Under the pieces are notes generated by a model. The model saw only the letters and a list, made by a program, of their open reading frames with translations. It was not told the DNA's origin and did not search any database. DNA of 11,979 bases from an uncultured Actinomycetes bacterium (GTDB lineage: Bacteria > Actinomycetota > Thermoleophilia > Solirubrobacterales > Thermoleophilaceae): positions 1 through 11,979 of the forward strand of contig CAMLNW010000062.1 of NCBI GenBank assembly GCA_946481495.1, in the 5' to 3' direction. The translations under genes were made by a program, and so were the position numbers. Positions 1 to 7,246 of the stretch are shown here, piece after piece (position 1 is the stretch's first letter; every line of letters starts with the position of its first letter).

Positions 1-414
1 GACCCGTCCGCCAGTCGTCGCCAGCCCGTGCTCCTGGGTGGCGCGATCAACCGCCGCCCAGGTCGCGCCGCCGCCGACGCGCGCGATCCTCCGCTGCGGG
101 TCGACCTCCACATCCGCCATCCCGCGCACGTCGAGCACCAGCCCGCCGTCGCACAGCGACGCGCCGCTGACCGAGTGCCCACCTGCTCGCACGGTCACTC
201 GCATGTCGTGGTCACGGGCGAAGGCGAGCGCCGCGACGACGTCGTCCGGCGCCGCGCAGTGTGCGACCAGCGCCGGCCGCTTCTCGACCATCGAGTTGAA
301 CAGCGCGCAGGCGTCGTCGTACCCCTCGCTGCCGGGCTCGTGGAGACCACCGCCGAGGCGCAGCCTCAGCTCGGCGGCAGCGGTGTCGAAGTCGGTGTCG
401 GCGGCGGTCTTCAT
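1..414 (-). CDS. FAD-binding oxidoreductase, PCMH/BBE type (N-terminal part, cut by window edge)
   Basis: The reverse strand from the ATG at 414 stays open to base 1, giving 138 residues with no stop. The protein looks like the N-terminal half of the FAD-binding domain of berberine-bridge-enzyme-like oxidoreductases. An ARDHDMRVTVRAGGHSVSG stretch spans about residues 66-84. His80 sits in the GGHS motif, which in this family commonly carries covalent 8-alpha-histidyl FAD. An LDVRGM strand and an RIARVGGGATW stretch follow. The start is supported by a GAGGAG ribosome-binding site 10 bases upstream (plus-strand 425-430). The substrate cannot be told; relatives oxidise sugars, alkaloids or other alcohols and amines. 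No signal peptide is visible, so it is probably cytoplasmic. It lies downstream of, and in the same direction as, the LuxR-type regulator, across a 169-base gap holding two perfect inverted repeats. Confidence 0.9.
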   Translation of the reverse strand, partial: MKTAADTDFDTAAAELRLRLGGGLHEPGSEGYDDACALFNSMVEKRPALVAHCAAPDDVVAALAFARDHDMRVTVRAGGHSVSGASLCDGGLVLDVRGMADVEVDPQRRIARVGGGATWAAVDRATQEHGLATTGGRV

Positions 415-424
415 CGGGCAGTGG

Positions 425-430
425 CTCCTC
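425..430 (-). promoter_or_regulatory. Ribosome binding site GAGGAG of the left FAD oxidoreductase
   Basis: On the reverse strand GAGGAG lies 10 bases before the ATG at 414. It decides the start of that gene and is one of the few clear Shine-Dalgarno sequences in the window. Confidence 0.7.
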
Positions 431-447
431 GTCGGTTGATGCAAGCC

Positions 448-453
448 AAGCTA
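448..453 (-). promoter_or_regulatory. Candidate -10 element (TAGCTT) for the left FAD oxidoreductase
   Basis: The reverse strand reads TAGCTT, which fits the actinobacterial TANNNT pattern. It would place transcription start near 441 and give a leader of about 27 bases containing the GAGGAG site. No convincing -35 was found, so this is weak. Confidence 0.3.
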
Positions 454-483
454 CGCGCGCCGCCTTGCCCCGTCATCGCCGTT

Positions 484-510
484 TCCGGCCATCCCTCCAA
501 GATGGCCGGA
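484..510. repeat. Perfect 10-bp inverted repeat, 7-base loop (candidate operator or hairpin)
   Basis: TCCGGCCATC (484-493) is repeated as its exact reverse complement GATGGCCGGA (501-510) around a 7-base spacer. It lies between the LuxR-type gene and the FAD oxidoreductase, upstream of the latter's candidate promoter. There is no T tract, so an operator is at least as likely as a terminator. Confidence 0.6.
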
Positions 511-549
511 CCCGGCCACGGCCCACCTCAGCGACAGAATGGACACTTT

Positions 550-567
550 GCTGACCCATAGGTCAGC
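550..567. repeat. Perfect 7-bp inverted repeat GCTGACC-CATA-GGTCAGC
   Basis: The arms at 550-556 and 561-567 are exact reverse complements around a 4-base spacer. The element sits 17 bases past the stop of the LuxR-type gene and about 135 bases upstream of the FAD oxidoreductase start. It could be a binding site for a dimeric regulator or a short 3'-end hairpin; no run of T follows on either strand. Confidence 0.5.
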
Positions 568-583
568 GAATCGTCCACTCGCT

Positions 584-2353
584 CTAGAGAAGACCCTCGC
601 GCGCCGCGTACGCGACCGCGGCGGAGCGCGACGGCAGCCGCAGCTTCGCCCGGATGTTCGCGACGTGGCGGTGCACCGTGTGCGGGCTGACCACGAGCCG
701 CTCAGCGATCTCGGCGTCGCTCAGGCCCTGCGCGACCAGGGCCAAGACCTCCAGCTCGCGTGGGCTCAAGTCACCGCCGGAGTCGTGTCCCTCACTGCCC
801 CTAGCCGCGCTCGACCTGTCCTTTCCTTTCGCGCTGTCTGTCAGGAACGCCTCGACCCGCGCCAGATCCCGTGCCGCGCCAAGCGCCGCGAACGTCTCCC
901 GCGCCGCCCGAGCCTCGGCCTCCGCCCGCTCCGCCTCTCCCAGCGCCTCGAGCGCGCCCGCCAGCTCCAGCCGCGCAACCGCCGCCTCGTACGGCGCCGA
1001 GCCCACGGTGAAGCAGTCGATCGCGTCCTCGCACGCTTGCCGTGCCGCCTCGGAATCCCCGCGCGCCGCAGCCAGCTCGCCCGCGACCAGCCGTGCCCGC
1101 GCACGCAGGTACGGTGTGTCGAGCCGCTCGGCGATCTGCTCCAGCTCGGCCGCGGCGGCATCCGCTTGCTCGAACGAGCTCGTGACGTCGGCCGTGCTCG
1201 CCGTCGTCACGGTCGTCAACGCGGCGCGCGCCCGCGCCAACAGCTCCAGCGCCGGCAGCCGCTCCAGCAGCACCTCCTCCGGCAGCGCCCGCAGCACCCG
1301 CTCCGCGATGTCCGCCGCCGCCCGCGCGTCGCCGCTGTCGAGTGCGAGCTGACCCAGGCCCACGAATCCCGCCGGCCCCGCCTGCTCGAACAGCTCGCGC
1401 GCCTCGTCCGTGCGTCCCTGGCGCGCACGATGCTCCGCGAGTCGCACCAGCCCGCCCGCCGCGATCCCCGGCCGCGCCGACAGGTCCTCGATCGCTCCCG
1501 CCAGCTCCGCCTCGGCCGCCGGCCAGTCGCCGCCGGCCGCCAGCACTCGCCCGTAGGCGCTGCGGCAGACGCCGAGGAGCTGTCGCCCGCCCCAGCGCTC
1601 GGCGAGCTCGCGCATCGTTGTGCACCACTGCCCGGCACGGGCGAAGTCGCCGACGCCGTCGCAGGCCGAGATCAGGCAGCAGAGTGCCCAGCTCGCCGAC
1701 ACGGGCAGCTGCAGCTCCTCGCTCGCCGCGATCACCGACGCCTCGTCGAGCAGCCGCATCCCCTGCTCGACGCGGCCCTGGAGCACAGTCGCGATCCCGG
1801 CCTGGGCGAGCCCGACCGCCTCGAGGTCGGGAACCCCGACGCGCCGGCCGAGCTCGGCCGCTTCGAGACTCAACCGCTCGGCGCGCACCACGTCGGCGTC
1901 GAGGTTGAGCGCGAAGTCGCCGTCGATCAGCGCCACCCAACCGTGGTCGGGCGACTCCGGCAGCCCGTCGATCGCGCTGTGTGCTCGTGCGAGCCAGCCG
2001 CGCCCGACCGACGATCCCTCGCCGCGGAACTCGCGGTAGTCGGCGGCGAGCCAGGCCGCGACCCGCGCGGCGGCGCCATCGTCGCCCGCGGCCCGGAACG
2101 CGCGGTAGGCGCGCTCGCGCGACTCCATCGTCAGCCGCTCGTCGGCGAGCCACCAGCCCGCCCAGCCAAGTCCCTCGAGCGCTACCGCCGCGTCCTCGGA
2201 CGCGACCGGTTCGCCGCCGGTGCCGTCCGCACTGGCGCCGGCCAGCGCCGCCTCGAACGCCACCCGCGCCTCCTCCCAATCGCCGCGCGCGAGCGCGTCT
2301 CGTCCCGTCGCTAGCGGGTCGGCGGTCGGTTGGCGGTCTGTCGTCGGGCTCAC
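584..2353 (-). CDS. LuxR-family transcriptional regulator with TPR-like N-terminal region
   Basis: The predicted protein has 589 residues and starts at GTG 2353. The last ~65 residues (about 525-589) form a LuxR/NarL-type helix-turn-helix: LSPRELEVLALVAQGLSDAEIA leads into a recognition segment SPHTVHRHVANIRAKL (about 556-571). Residues ~15-480 are a long alanine- and leucine-rich array of helix pairs that reads as TPR-like repeats. No P-loop ATPase is present, unlike MalT/LAL regulators of similar layout, and no receiver domain is seen. The N-terminal array probably binds a ligand or partner protein; the signal is unknown. No clear ribosome-binding site precedes the GTG. The gene is divergent from the MBOAT gene (54 bases between starts) and precedes the left FAD oxidoreductase, so either could be a target. 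A long open frame on the opposite strand is a GC-bias shadow. Confidence 0.9.
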   Translation of the reverse strand: MSPTTDRQPTADPLATGRDALARGDWEEARVAFEAALAGASADGTGGEPVASEDAAVALEGLGWAGWWLADERLTMESRERAYRAFRAAGDDGAAARVAAWLAADYREFRGEGSSVGRGWLARAHSAIDGLPESPDHGWVALIDGDFALNLDADVVRAERLSLEAAELGRRVGVPDLEAVGLAQAGIATVLQGRVEQGMRLLDEASVIAASEELQLPVSASWALCCLISACDGVGDFARAGQWCTTMRELAERWGGRQLLGVCRSAYGRVLAAGGDWPAAEAELAGAIEDLSARPGIAAGGLVRLAEHRARQGRTDEARELFEQAGPAGFVGLGQLALDSGDARAAADIAERVLRALPEEVLLERLPALELLARARAALTTVTTASTADVTSSFEQADAAAAELEQIAERLDTPYLRARARLVAGELAAARGDSEAARQACEDAIDCFTVGSAPYEAAVARLELAGALEALGEAERAEAEARAARETFAALGAARDLARVEAFLTDSAKGKDRSSAARGSEGHDSGGDLSPRELEVLALVAQGLSDAEIAERLVVSPHTVHRHVANIRAKLRLPSRSAAVAYAAREGLL

Positions 2354-2375
2354 ACGGCAATCGTCTCAGGGCGAC

Positions 2376-2406
2376 CGGCCGGGCGCCAGGGCAGAATCCC
2401 CGGCCG
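2376..2406. repeat. 8-bp inverted repeat beside the MBOAT start
   Basis: CGGCCGGG (2376-2383) and CCCGGCCG (2399-2406) are exact reverse complements separated by 15 bases. The right arm ends one base before the MBOAT GTG, so a transcript hairpin here could mask translation initiation. The same 54-base gap must also serve the divergent LuxR-type gene. In such GC-rich DNA a chance match is possible. Confidence 0.35.
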
Positions 2407-2407
2407 C

Positions 2408-3797
2408 GTGGTCTTCCCCTCGATCGAGTTCGCCATCTTCTTCCCGCTGGTGCTGGCGCTCTCGTGGGCGCTGATGCCGTGGCCGCGCTTCTGGAAGCCG
2501 TTCATTCTCGTCGCGAGCTACGGCTTCTACGCGGCGGCGAGTCCGCGCTACTGCTTGCTGCTGGCCGCGATCACGCTCGCCAACCAGCTCGGCGCGGTGC
2601 TCGTCCACCGCGAGGCCGACGAGCGGCGGCGTAAGTGGATCGTCGGCCGTTGCCTTCGACCTCGCCGTGCTCGGCGTCTTCAAGTACTACGGCTTCTTCG
2701 CCGACGAGATCGGCGGCTTCCTCGACGGAATCGGGCTCGGCCTGTCGCCGCCGCTGCTGACGCTCGCGCTGCCGATCGGGCTCAGCTTCATCACCTTCCA
2801 GGCGATCTCCTACACCGTCGACGTCAAGCGTGGCCTGCTGAAGCCGGGCAGCCTGCTCGACGTCGCGATCTACCTCAGCTTCTTCCCGCACGTCGTCGCC
2901 GGACCGATCGTCCGCGCGCGCGAGTTCCTGCCGCAGTTGCGCACGCCGCGCGACCCGCGCAACGTCGCGGTCGGGGCGGGGGTCGTGCTGATCGTGATCG
3001 GCCTCGTCAAGAAGGTCGCGCTGGCCGACTTCCTCGCGCGCGAGATCGTCGACCCGGTCTTCGGCGTGCCGCACGCCTACGCGGCGCCCGACGTTGCGCT
3101 CGCGGCCTACGCCTACGCGGCCCAGATCTACTGCGACTTCTCCGGCTACACCGACATCGCGATCGGCGTCGCGCTGCTCTGCGGCTTCGTCTTCCCGCAG
3201 AACTTCGCCAGTCCGTACCGCGCCGCCAGCTTCCGCGAGTTCTGGCAGCGCTGGCACATCACGCTCTCGCGCTTCCTGCGCGACTTCCTCTACATCCCGC
3301 TCGGCGGCAACCGCAACGGCCGTTGGCAGACCGCCCGCAACCTGATGATCACGATGGTTCTCGGCGGCCTCTGGCACGGCGCCGCCTGGGGGTTCGTCCT
3401 CTGGGGGACCGTCCACGGCGTCGCGCTCGTCGTCGAGCACCAGCTGCGCGGGACGAGCCTCTCGGCGCCCAAGTGGCTGCGTTGGGCGATCGTCTTCAAC
3501 GTCGTCGTCTTCGCTTGGGTGCTATTCCGCGCCGAGACGCTGACGCTCGCGATGGACTTCCTCGGCCAGCTCTTCGTCTCCGGCCCCGCAACGCTGTGGA
3601 CCGTCCCGATCGTCGGTGCCGTCCTCATCGTGATCGGCTTCCAGCTCCTCCCGCCGGACCCACTCGATCGCCTGCGCTATCGCACCGCGAACCTCCCGGC
3701 GCCCGCGCTCGGCATCGCGCTCGCCATCGTCATCGCCTTCGTCGGCGCCACCGTCCCCAGCCAGGGCGTCCCGCCCTTCATCTACTTCCAGTTCTGA
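2408..3797 (+). CDS. MBOAT-family O-acyltransferase (AlgI-like), with a frameshift near 2645
   Basis: This is a membrane-bound O-acyltransferase of the AlgI/PatA type. Such proteins move acyl groups across the membrane for attachment to surface polysaccharides. The first 79 residues from GTG 2408 contain SIEFAIFFPLVLALSW, a typical AlgI N-terminus. The rest, 383 residues, is one frame over from 2646 to 3797. Joined, they give about 462 residues, the usual family length. Conserved stretches are VVAGPIVRAREFLPQ, HITLSRFLRDFLYIPLGGN (His near joined residue 283) and GGLWHGAAWGFVLWG, whose His near joined residue 323 is the expected catalytic histidine. About ten hydrophobic segments are visible. 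Frame is lost after the ATC GTC codons ending at 2644, by one extra or two missing bases. The part after the shift could start at GTG 2667 but would lack the first membrane helices. The SGNH gene follows 4 bases after the stop. Confidence 0.85.
2640..2655 (+). other. Frameshift point inside the MBOAT gene
   Basis: Up to 2644 the AlgI-like protein reads in the frame of GTG 2408 (RRKWIV). From 2646 it continues in the next frame (AVAFDLAVLGVFKYYGFF). The composite is short by two bases or long by one. No slippery heptamer is visible, so programmed frameshifting is unlikely. It is either a sequencing or assembly indel or a recent mutation. Confidence 0.8.
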
Positions 3798-3801
3798 CCA
3801 T

Positions 3802-4713
3802 ATGAGCGAGCCAGCCGACGTCCCTGACCCCCCGCCCGGCCGCCGCGCCCGCGCTCGCGACGCCCTGGTCGTCGTCTGGCTCGCCGTCGTCCTCCTAGTC
3901 CTCTTCCAGGGCGCCGGTGTCGGCGGTGGCGCCGAGGAGCTGTCGCCCGGAATCGGCCGCGACGTCGTCGAGGCTGTAGGCAAGCCGACCGGCTGGATTG
4001 CCGACAACCTCCCGTTCAGCGGCCACACCGACGACGCGCTCGCCTGGCTCGAGAGCGACGGCGGTCCCGCCACCCCCGCGGCCAGCGACGGCGCGACCAC
4101 CCTGCTCGTCACCGGCGACTCGCTCTCGATGCCGCTCGACACCGAGCTCGCCCGCCGCTATGCCGGCAGCGACGTCGCAGTCGAGCGCGAGCCCCACGTC
4201 GGCACCGGCATCTCGAAGAGCGACCTCGTCGACTGGACCGAGCTGTCGGCGAAGCAGGTCGGCAAGCGCGACCCCGACGCCGTCGTCGTCTTCATTGGCG
4301 CCAACGAGGGGTTCTCGCTGCCGGCGACCGGTGGGGGCGGCCAGGCCTCATGTTGCGGCGACGACTGGCAGGCCGCCTTCGCCGCCCGCGTCGCGCGCAT
4401 GATGGAGACCTACCGCCAGCGCGGCGACGCCCACGTCTACTGGCTCACCGTCCCGACCCCGCGCGACCCCGCTCGCCAGGAGATCGCCGACGCCGTTAAC
4501 GCCGCCGTCCGCGCTGCGGCCGAGCAGGTCGGCGACGGCGTCACGGTGATCGACCTCGACGAGCAGTTCGCGCCGGACGGGGACTACACCGACGCGATCG
4601 ACGTCGACGGCCGCGAACGGATCGTCCGCGAGCAGGACGGCATCCACCTAAACGCGGCTGGTGCGGCCGTCGCCGCCGACGTCGTTCAGGACGCCGTCGA
4701 CGACAACCGCTGA
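3802..4713 (+). CDS. SGNH-fold (DUF459/GDSL-like) membrane-anchored acyltransferase or esterase
   Basis: The 303-residue protein has a basic N-terminus, then one membrane segment (about 21-38), and a C-terminal SGNH domain that should lie outside the membrane. The SGNH blocks are readable: TGDSLS with candidate nucleophile Ser107, a Gly near 136, FIGANEG with Gly166 and Asn168, and DGIH with Asp279 and His282 as the remaining catalytic pair. Two adjacent cysteines (184-185) occur in the domain. In established MBOAT/SGNH systems the MBOAT protein delivers acetyl groups and the SGNH protein places them on a polysaccharide. The 4-base spacing after the MBOAT stop and the absence of a clear ribosome-binding site suggest translational coupling. 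The acceptor is unknown because no glycosyltransferase is nearby. A hydrolase (deacylase) role is the alternative. The gene is convergent with the 4720-5094 gene, with only 6 bases between them. Confidence 0.85.
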   Translation: MSEPADVPDPPPGRRARARDALVVVWLAVVLLVLFQGAGVGGGAEELSPGIGRDVVEAVGKPTGWIADNLPFSGHTDDALAWLESDGGPATPAASDGATTLLVTGDSLSMPLDTELARRYAGSDVAVEREPHVGTGISKSDLVDWTELSAKQVGKRDPDAVVVFIGANEGFSLPATGGGGQASCCGDDWQAAFAARVARMMETYRQRGDAHVYWLTVPTPRDPARQEIADAVNAAVRAAAEQVGDGVTVIDLDEQFAPDGDYTDAIDVDGRERIVREQDGIHLNAAGAAVAADVVQDAVDDNR

Positions 4714-4719
4714 CCGCGG

Positions 4720-5094
4720 CTAGGTGAACTGCGTGTACTTGTGCACGACCTTCTTGCGGCCCTTCTTGCAGGTCGCGGTCGCGCTGAACTGAGTCGGGAT
4801 CACGTCGTAGCGGCGCTCGCTGCACGAGTAGCCCGAGACGCCGCCGCAGCGGCCCTTCTTGCCGCCGTTGCGCTTGCGGCAGTTGTAGTAGGCGGTGACC
4901 AGCGACTCGCCCTTCGAGCACTTGACGCGCTTAACCGACAGCGACGTCGTGTAGGTCGGCCCGAGGCTGCGCGTCTTGCCGGAGAGGCTGCACGACTTCG
5001 ACGCGACGGCGTCGGCGGCTTGCGCCCCGGCAGGCAGGATCGCCAGCGCCCCGGCGATCGCGGCGACGGCGAGGAGAGAGGTACGACGAAGCAT
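4720..5094 (-). CDS. Small secreted six-cysteine protein, unknown function
   Basis: From ATG 5094 the product is 124 residues. The start is supported by AAGGA about 10 bases upstream and by an immediate signal peptide: MLRRTSLL, a hydrophobic core, and a likely cut after AGAQA at about residue 26. A longer in-frame extension to 5229 would overlap the pseudokinase gene and bury the signal sequence, so it is rejected. The mature part is basic (KKGRC, KKGRKK) and has six cysteines at 35, 59, 72, 83, 91 and 109, an even number that suggests three disulfides. I do not recognise the family. The N-terminal part of the mature chain (S-x-T-R-x-L-G-P-x-Y-x-T-S-L-x-V) is followed by a Lys/Cys-rich half. 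It is the last gene of the co-oriented set 9285-4720, 40 bases after the pseudokinase. Confidence 0.75.
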   Translation of the reverse strand: MLRRTSLLAVAAIAGALAILPAGAQAADAVASKSCSLSGKTRSLGPTYTTSLSVKRVKCSKGESLVTAYYNCRKRNGGKKGRCGGVSGYSCSERRYDVIPTQFSATATCKKGRKKVVHKYTQFT

Positions 5095-5134
5095 GATCGG
5101 GACGTCCTTCGTTACGGGAGCGTGGGCAGCGCGA

Positions 5135-6868
5135 TCATTCCACGACGGGCGCCAGAGCGGCGATGGCGTTGGCAACCGCGCGCTCCCGTGCGGCGATCTG
5201 CTTGCGCGCGGCCGCATAGCCGCCGCCATTCCCGCCGCGCGCGGCCGCGGCGAGGGAGGAGTAGGCGCGACCGGTCGCCGCGAGCTCCGTGATCAGACGC
5301 GCCTGTCCGCCCGGCACGCCGACTCGACCGTCTTCCGCCGCGGCGTCTCCCGCGCCGGCATAGGCGCGGGCGAGGCTGGCGGCTACCGCCGCCTGGGCGG
5401 GGCGACTGCCCGCCGCCGCGAGTCGCTCTCGCCCGCGCGTGCGCCGGCGCTCGAGGTCAGCGAGCGTGCCGGCGAGATTGGCGCGCTCGTCGGCCGCGCC
5501 GCCCGGCGGCACCGCCGGAGCGTCGCGCACCCGCAAGCTGCTCACTACGCCGGCGCAGGTTGCGAGCGCCGGCAGCGAAGGGGCGTGACAGGCGGCGACG
5601 ATCGGGCCCGCGACGGTGTTGAGCAGGTAGGCGTCCATCCGCTCGTTCCCGACATGAACGCCCCGGTAGCGCCACGCATCGCCGCCGTGCAACGCGACGG
5701 CTCCGGCCTCGTGGCCCTGCAGGCTCGCGACCAGCGACTGGCCGGATCGCGTCACCGTCAGTCCGACGCCCGGGTTCGAGGCCGGCTGGACGACGAGCGC
5801 ACTCTTGCCGGCCTCGAACGGAGCGCTCGCCGGATTGACCGCCTTCCAGCCAGCCGGCGCCTGCACGCTGATGCCGTCGCGAGCGATCGCCGCCGGACTG
5901 GGCGGATCGGGAGCCGTGGTCGCCATGCCGGCGATGGCTCCGCCGACGGCCGCCGCGACCACGCAGGCCGCCGCCAGGGCGACGGCACGTGCGCCGATCT
6001 TGCGCGACGGGCGCTCGTCGACCGTGTCGCTCGGCGCCGGATCGGGCTCCGGCGCCGCGAGCGCCTCTCGCAGAGCCTCCATGATCCGTCCAGGGTTGCC
6101 GTACCGTCGCCGGTAGCGCGGCGCCAACGTCTGGTCCAGGACCCGTTGTGCGCGCGACGGGAGGGCGGCAGAGCCGGAACCGTCCTCGGCGGGACCGGCG
6201 AGGGCGGCTTGAAGAACCGACGCGAATGAGTAGCCCATCGTCGCGGTGGTCGGACGTGGCGCACGCCAAGGGTTGAGCCGGGCGAGCAGCTGCCCGACCG
6301 CTCCGTCGCCGCCGCGTTGTGCCGTGGCGATTCGCTCGGGCGCCGCGTAGTCGACGTTCAGGCAGCGTCCGCGCAGGACCTCTCCGAGCGTCCCGACGTC
6401 GGCGAGCAGCAGGCCGCGATCGCCGGCGACGAACACGTCGGCAGGGCTCAGCTCGAGCGGTGGCACCCCGGCCCGGGTCAGCGCGTCGAGCGCGGTGGCG
6501 ACATCCTCGAACACCCGCAGCGCGACCGTGGGGGAGAGCGGCTCGCGCTCGATACGGGTGGCCAGCGGCTCGCCGACGGGATCATCGAGCAGCAGGTGGG
6601 GGCGGCCGTAGGACCCGACCCGGTCGACCGCGACCAACTGCGAGTGCCCCGCGATCTTGGCGCGCTGCGCCGCGACCGTCTTGAACCGCCGCCAGGTGTC
6701 CTGGCGCTGGAAGCGGGGGTAGAGCCGCAGCAGCGCGCTGCCGCCGCTCTCGCGCGTCGCGCGCCAGAGCTCGACCGACCCGGCTGTCGCGAGCGGATCG
6801 ACGGGCTGCCAGACCCCGAACCAATCGCTCGATGTCCGCTGGACGCCAGGCTGGGTGCGCTCGAACAC
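5135..6868 (-). CDS. Transmembrane pseudokinase (Ser/Thr kinase fold, degenerate) with large extracytoplasmic region
   Basis: The protein has 577 residues from GTG 6868, six bases after the previous stop. Residues ~17-270 follow the bacterial PknB-like kinase plan, but catalytic residues are replaced. The beta-3 Lys is Arg48 (ALLRLY) and the alpha-C Glu appears to be Val65. The HRD motif is Pro-Leu-Glu (137-139), and the HRDxKPxN Lys and Asn are Ser141 and Asp144. DFG is DVG (157-159) with Asp kept, and the APE motif is intact (AAPE 175-178). No glycine-rich loop is clear. A linker rich in Pro, Asp and Glu leads to a membrane helix at about 291-315. Outside follow a domain beginning DGISVQAPAGW (331-450, cysteines 427 and 438) and an alanine- and arginine-rich, probably helical region (460-577). 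Catalytic activity is unlikely, and a scaffold or sensor role is an inference. Neighbours are a Pro-rich anchored protein and a small secreted protein. Confidence 0.85.
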   Translation of the reverse strand: MFERTQPGVQRTSSDWFGVWQPVDPLATAGSVELWRATRESGGSALLRLYPRFQRQDTWRRFKTVAAQRAKIAGHSQLVAVDRVGSYGRPHLLLDDPVGEPLATRIEREPLSPTVALRVFEDVATALDALTRAGVPPLELSPADVFVAGDRGLLLADVGTLGEVLRGRCLNVDYAAPERIATAQRGGDGAVGQLLARLNPWRAPRPTTATMGYSFASVLQAALAGPAEDGSGSAALPSRAQRVLDQTLAPRYRRRYGNPGRIMEALREALAAPEPDPAPSDTVDERPSRKIGARAVALAAACVVAAAVGGAIAGMATTAPDPPSPAAIARDGISVQAPAGWKAVNPASAPFEAGKSALVVQPASNPGVGLTVTRSGQSLVASLQGHEAGAVALHGGDAWRYRGVHVGNERMDAYLLNTVAGPIVAACHAPSLPALATCAGVVSSLRVRDAPAVPPGGAADERANLAGTLADLERRRTRGRERLAAAGSRPAQAAVAASLARAYAGAGDAAAEDGRVGVPGGQARLITELAATGRAYSSLAAAARGGNGGGYAAARKQIAARERAVANAIAALAPVVE

Positions 6869-6874
6869 GGCCGC

Positions 6875-7246
6875 TCAGCCTGAGTCGTCGAAGTTCGAGG
6901 GCGGAGCCGGCTCGGGCTCCGGTGCAGGCGTCGGCGCCGGGGTGGGAGCAGGGGTTGGAGCGGGCGCCGGTGCGATCGGCACAACCGGCTCGACCTGCTC
7001 CTGCTCCAGATCCTCATCCTCCACGACCGGCTCGGGCGGTGCAGGTGGCGCTGCCAGGGCGGGCAGCGGACGAGCATGGCCCAGCTTGCCGAGCGGGTCC
7101 TCGGCAAGCGTGATCGACACCGGCGGACGTGGTTGGGTCGGCGCGGCGGCGGGATCTCCATGGGTCAGCGCATAGGCGCCGCCAAAGGCCACGGCGGCGA
7201 GCGCCGCGGTGGTGGCCACGACGGTCGCGGTCAACCGGTCGGGCAT
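6875..7246 (-). CDS. Proline-rich membrane-anchored protein, unknown function
   Basis: Starting at ATG 7246 the product is 123 residues. One N-terminal hydrophobic segment (about 5-27) acts as a membrane anchor or uncleaved signal. It is followed by an acidic stretch EDEDLEQEQ (about 77-85) and then alternating proline (APAP, three PTPA units, PEPEPAP) to a DDSG tail. Such Pro-Ala arms usually form stiff extended spacers in the cell wall. A GTG at 7279 with AGGA just upstream is a possible alternative start and would add 11 residues. ATG 7246 is preferred because the added residues are polar and it gives the shorter overlap (16 bases) with the end of the Ig-repeat gene. The gene ends six bases before the pseudokinase start, so the two are almost certainly co-transcribed. 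No family recognised; the sequence is low-complexity, so homology would be hard to prove. Confidence 0.7.
   Translation of the reverse strand: MPDRLTATVVATTAALAAVAFGGAYALTHGDPAAAPTQPRPPVSITLAEDPLGKLGHARPLPALAAPPAPPEPVVEDEDLEQEQVEPVVPIAPAPAPTPAPTPAPTPAPEPEPAPPSNFDDSG

Noticed and set aside
539..2314. A 591-codon open frame on the plus strand across the LuxR-type gene
   Set aside because: It is Arg/Pro-rich with no recognisable motif, and the reverse strand encodes a protein with a clear LuxR helix-turn-helix; high GC makes such shadows long.
2330..2407. TTG start at 2330 for the MBOAT gene
   Set aside because: It would overlap the LuxR-type gene's coding start and add residues unlike AlgI; GTG 2408 starts directly at the typical AlgI N-terminus.
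2640..2655. Programmed ribosomal frameshift in the MBOAT gene
   Set aside because: No slippery heptamer or downstream pseudoknot-like element is visible, and AlgI proteins are normally made from one frame.
5095..5229. Longer start at 5229 for the small secreted protein
   Set aside because: It would add 45 residues ahead of a textbook signal peptide and overlap the end of the pseudokinase gene; ATG 5094 has a ribosome-binding site.
4976..6229. A 417-codon open frame on the plus strand opposite the pseudokinase
   Set aside because: No motif, no ribosome-binding site, and it overlaps a gene with an identifiable fold and membrane helix.
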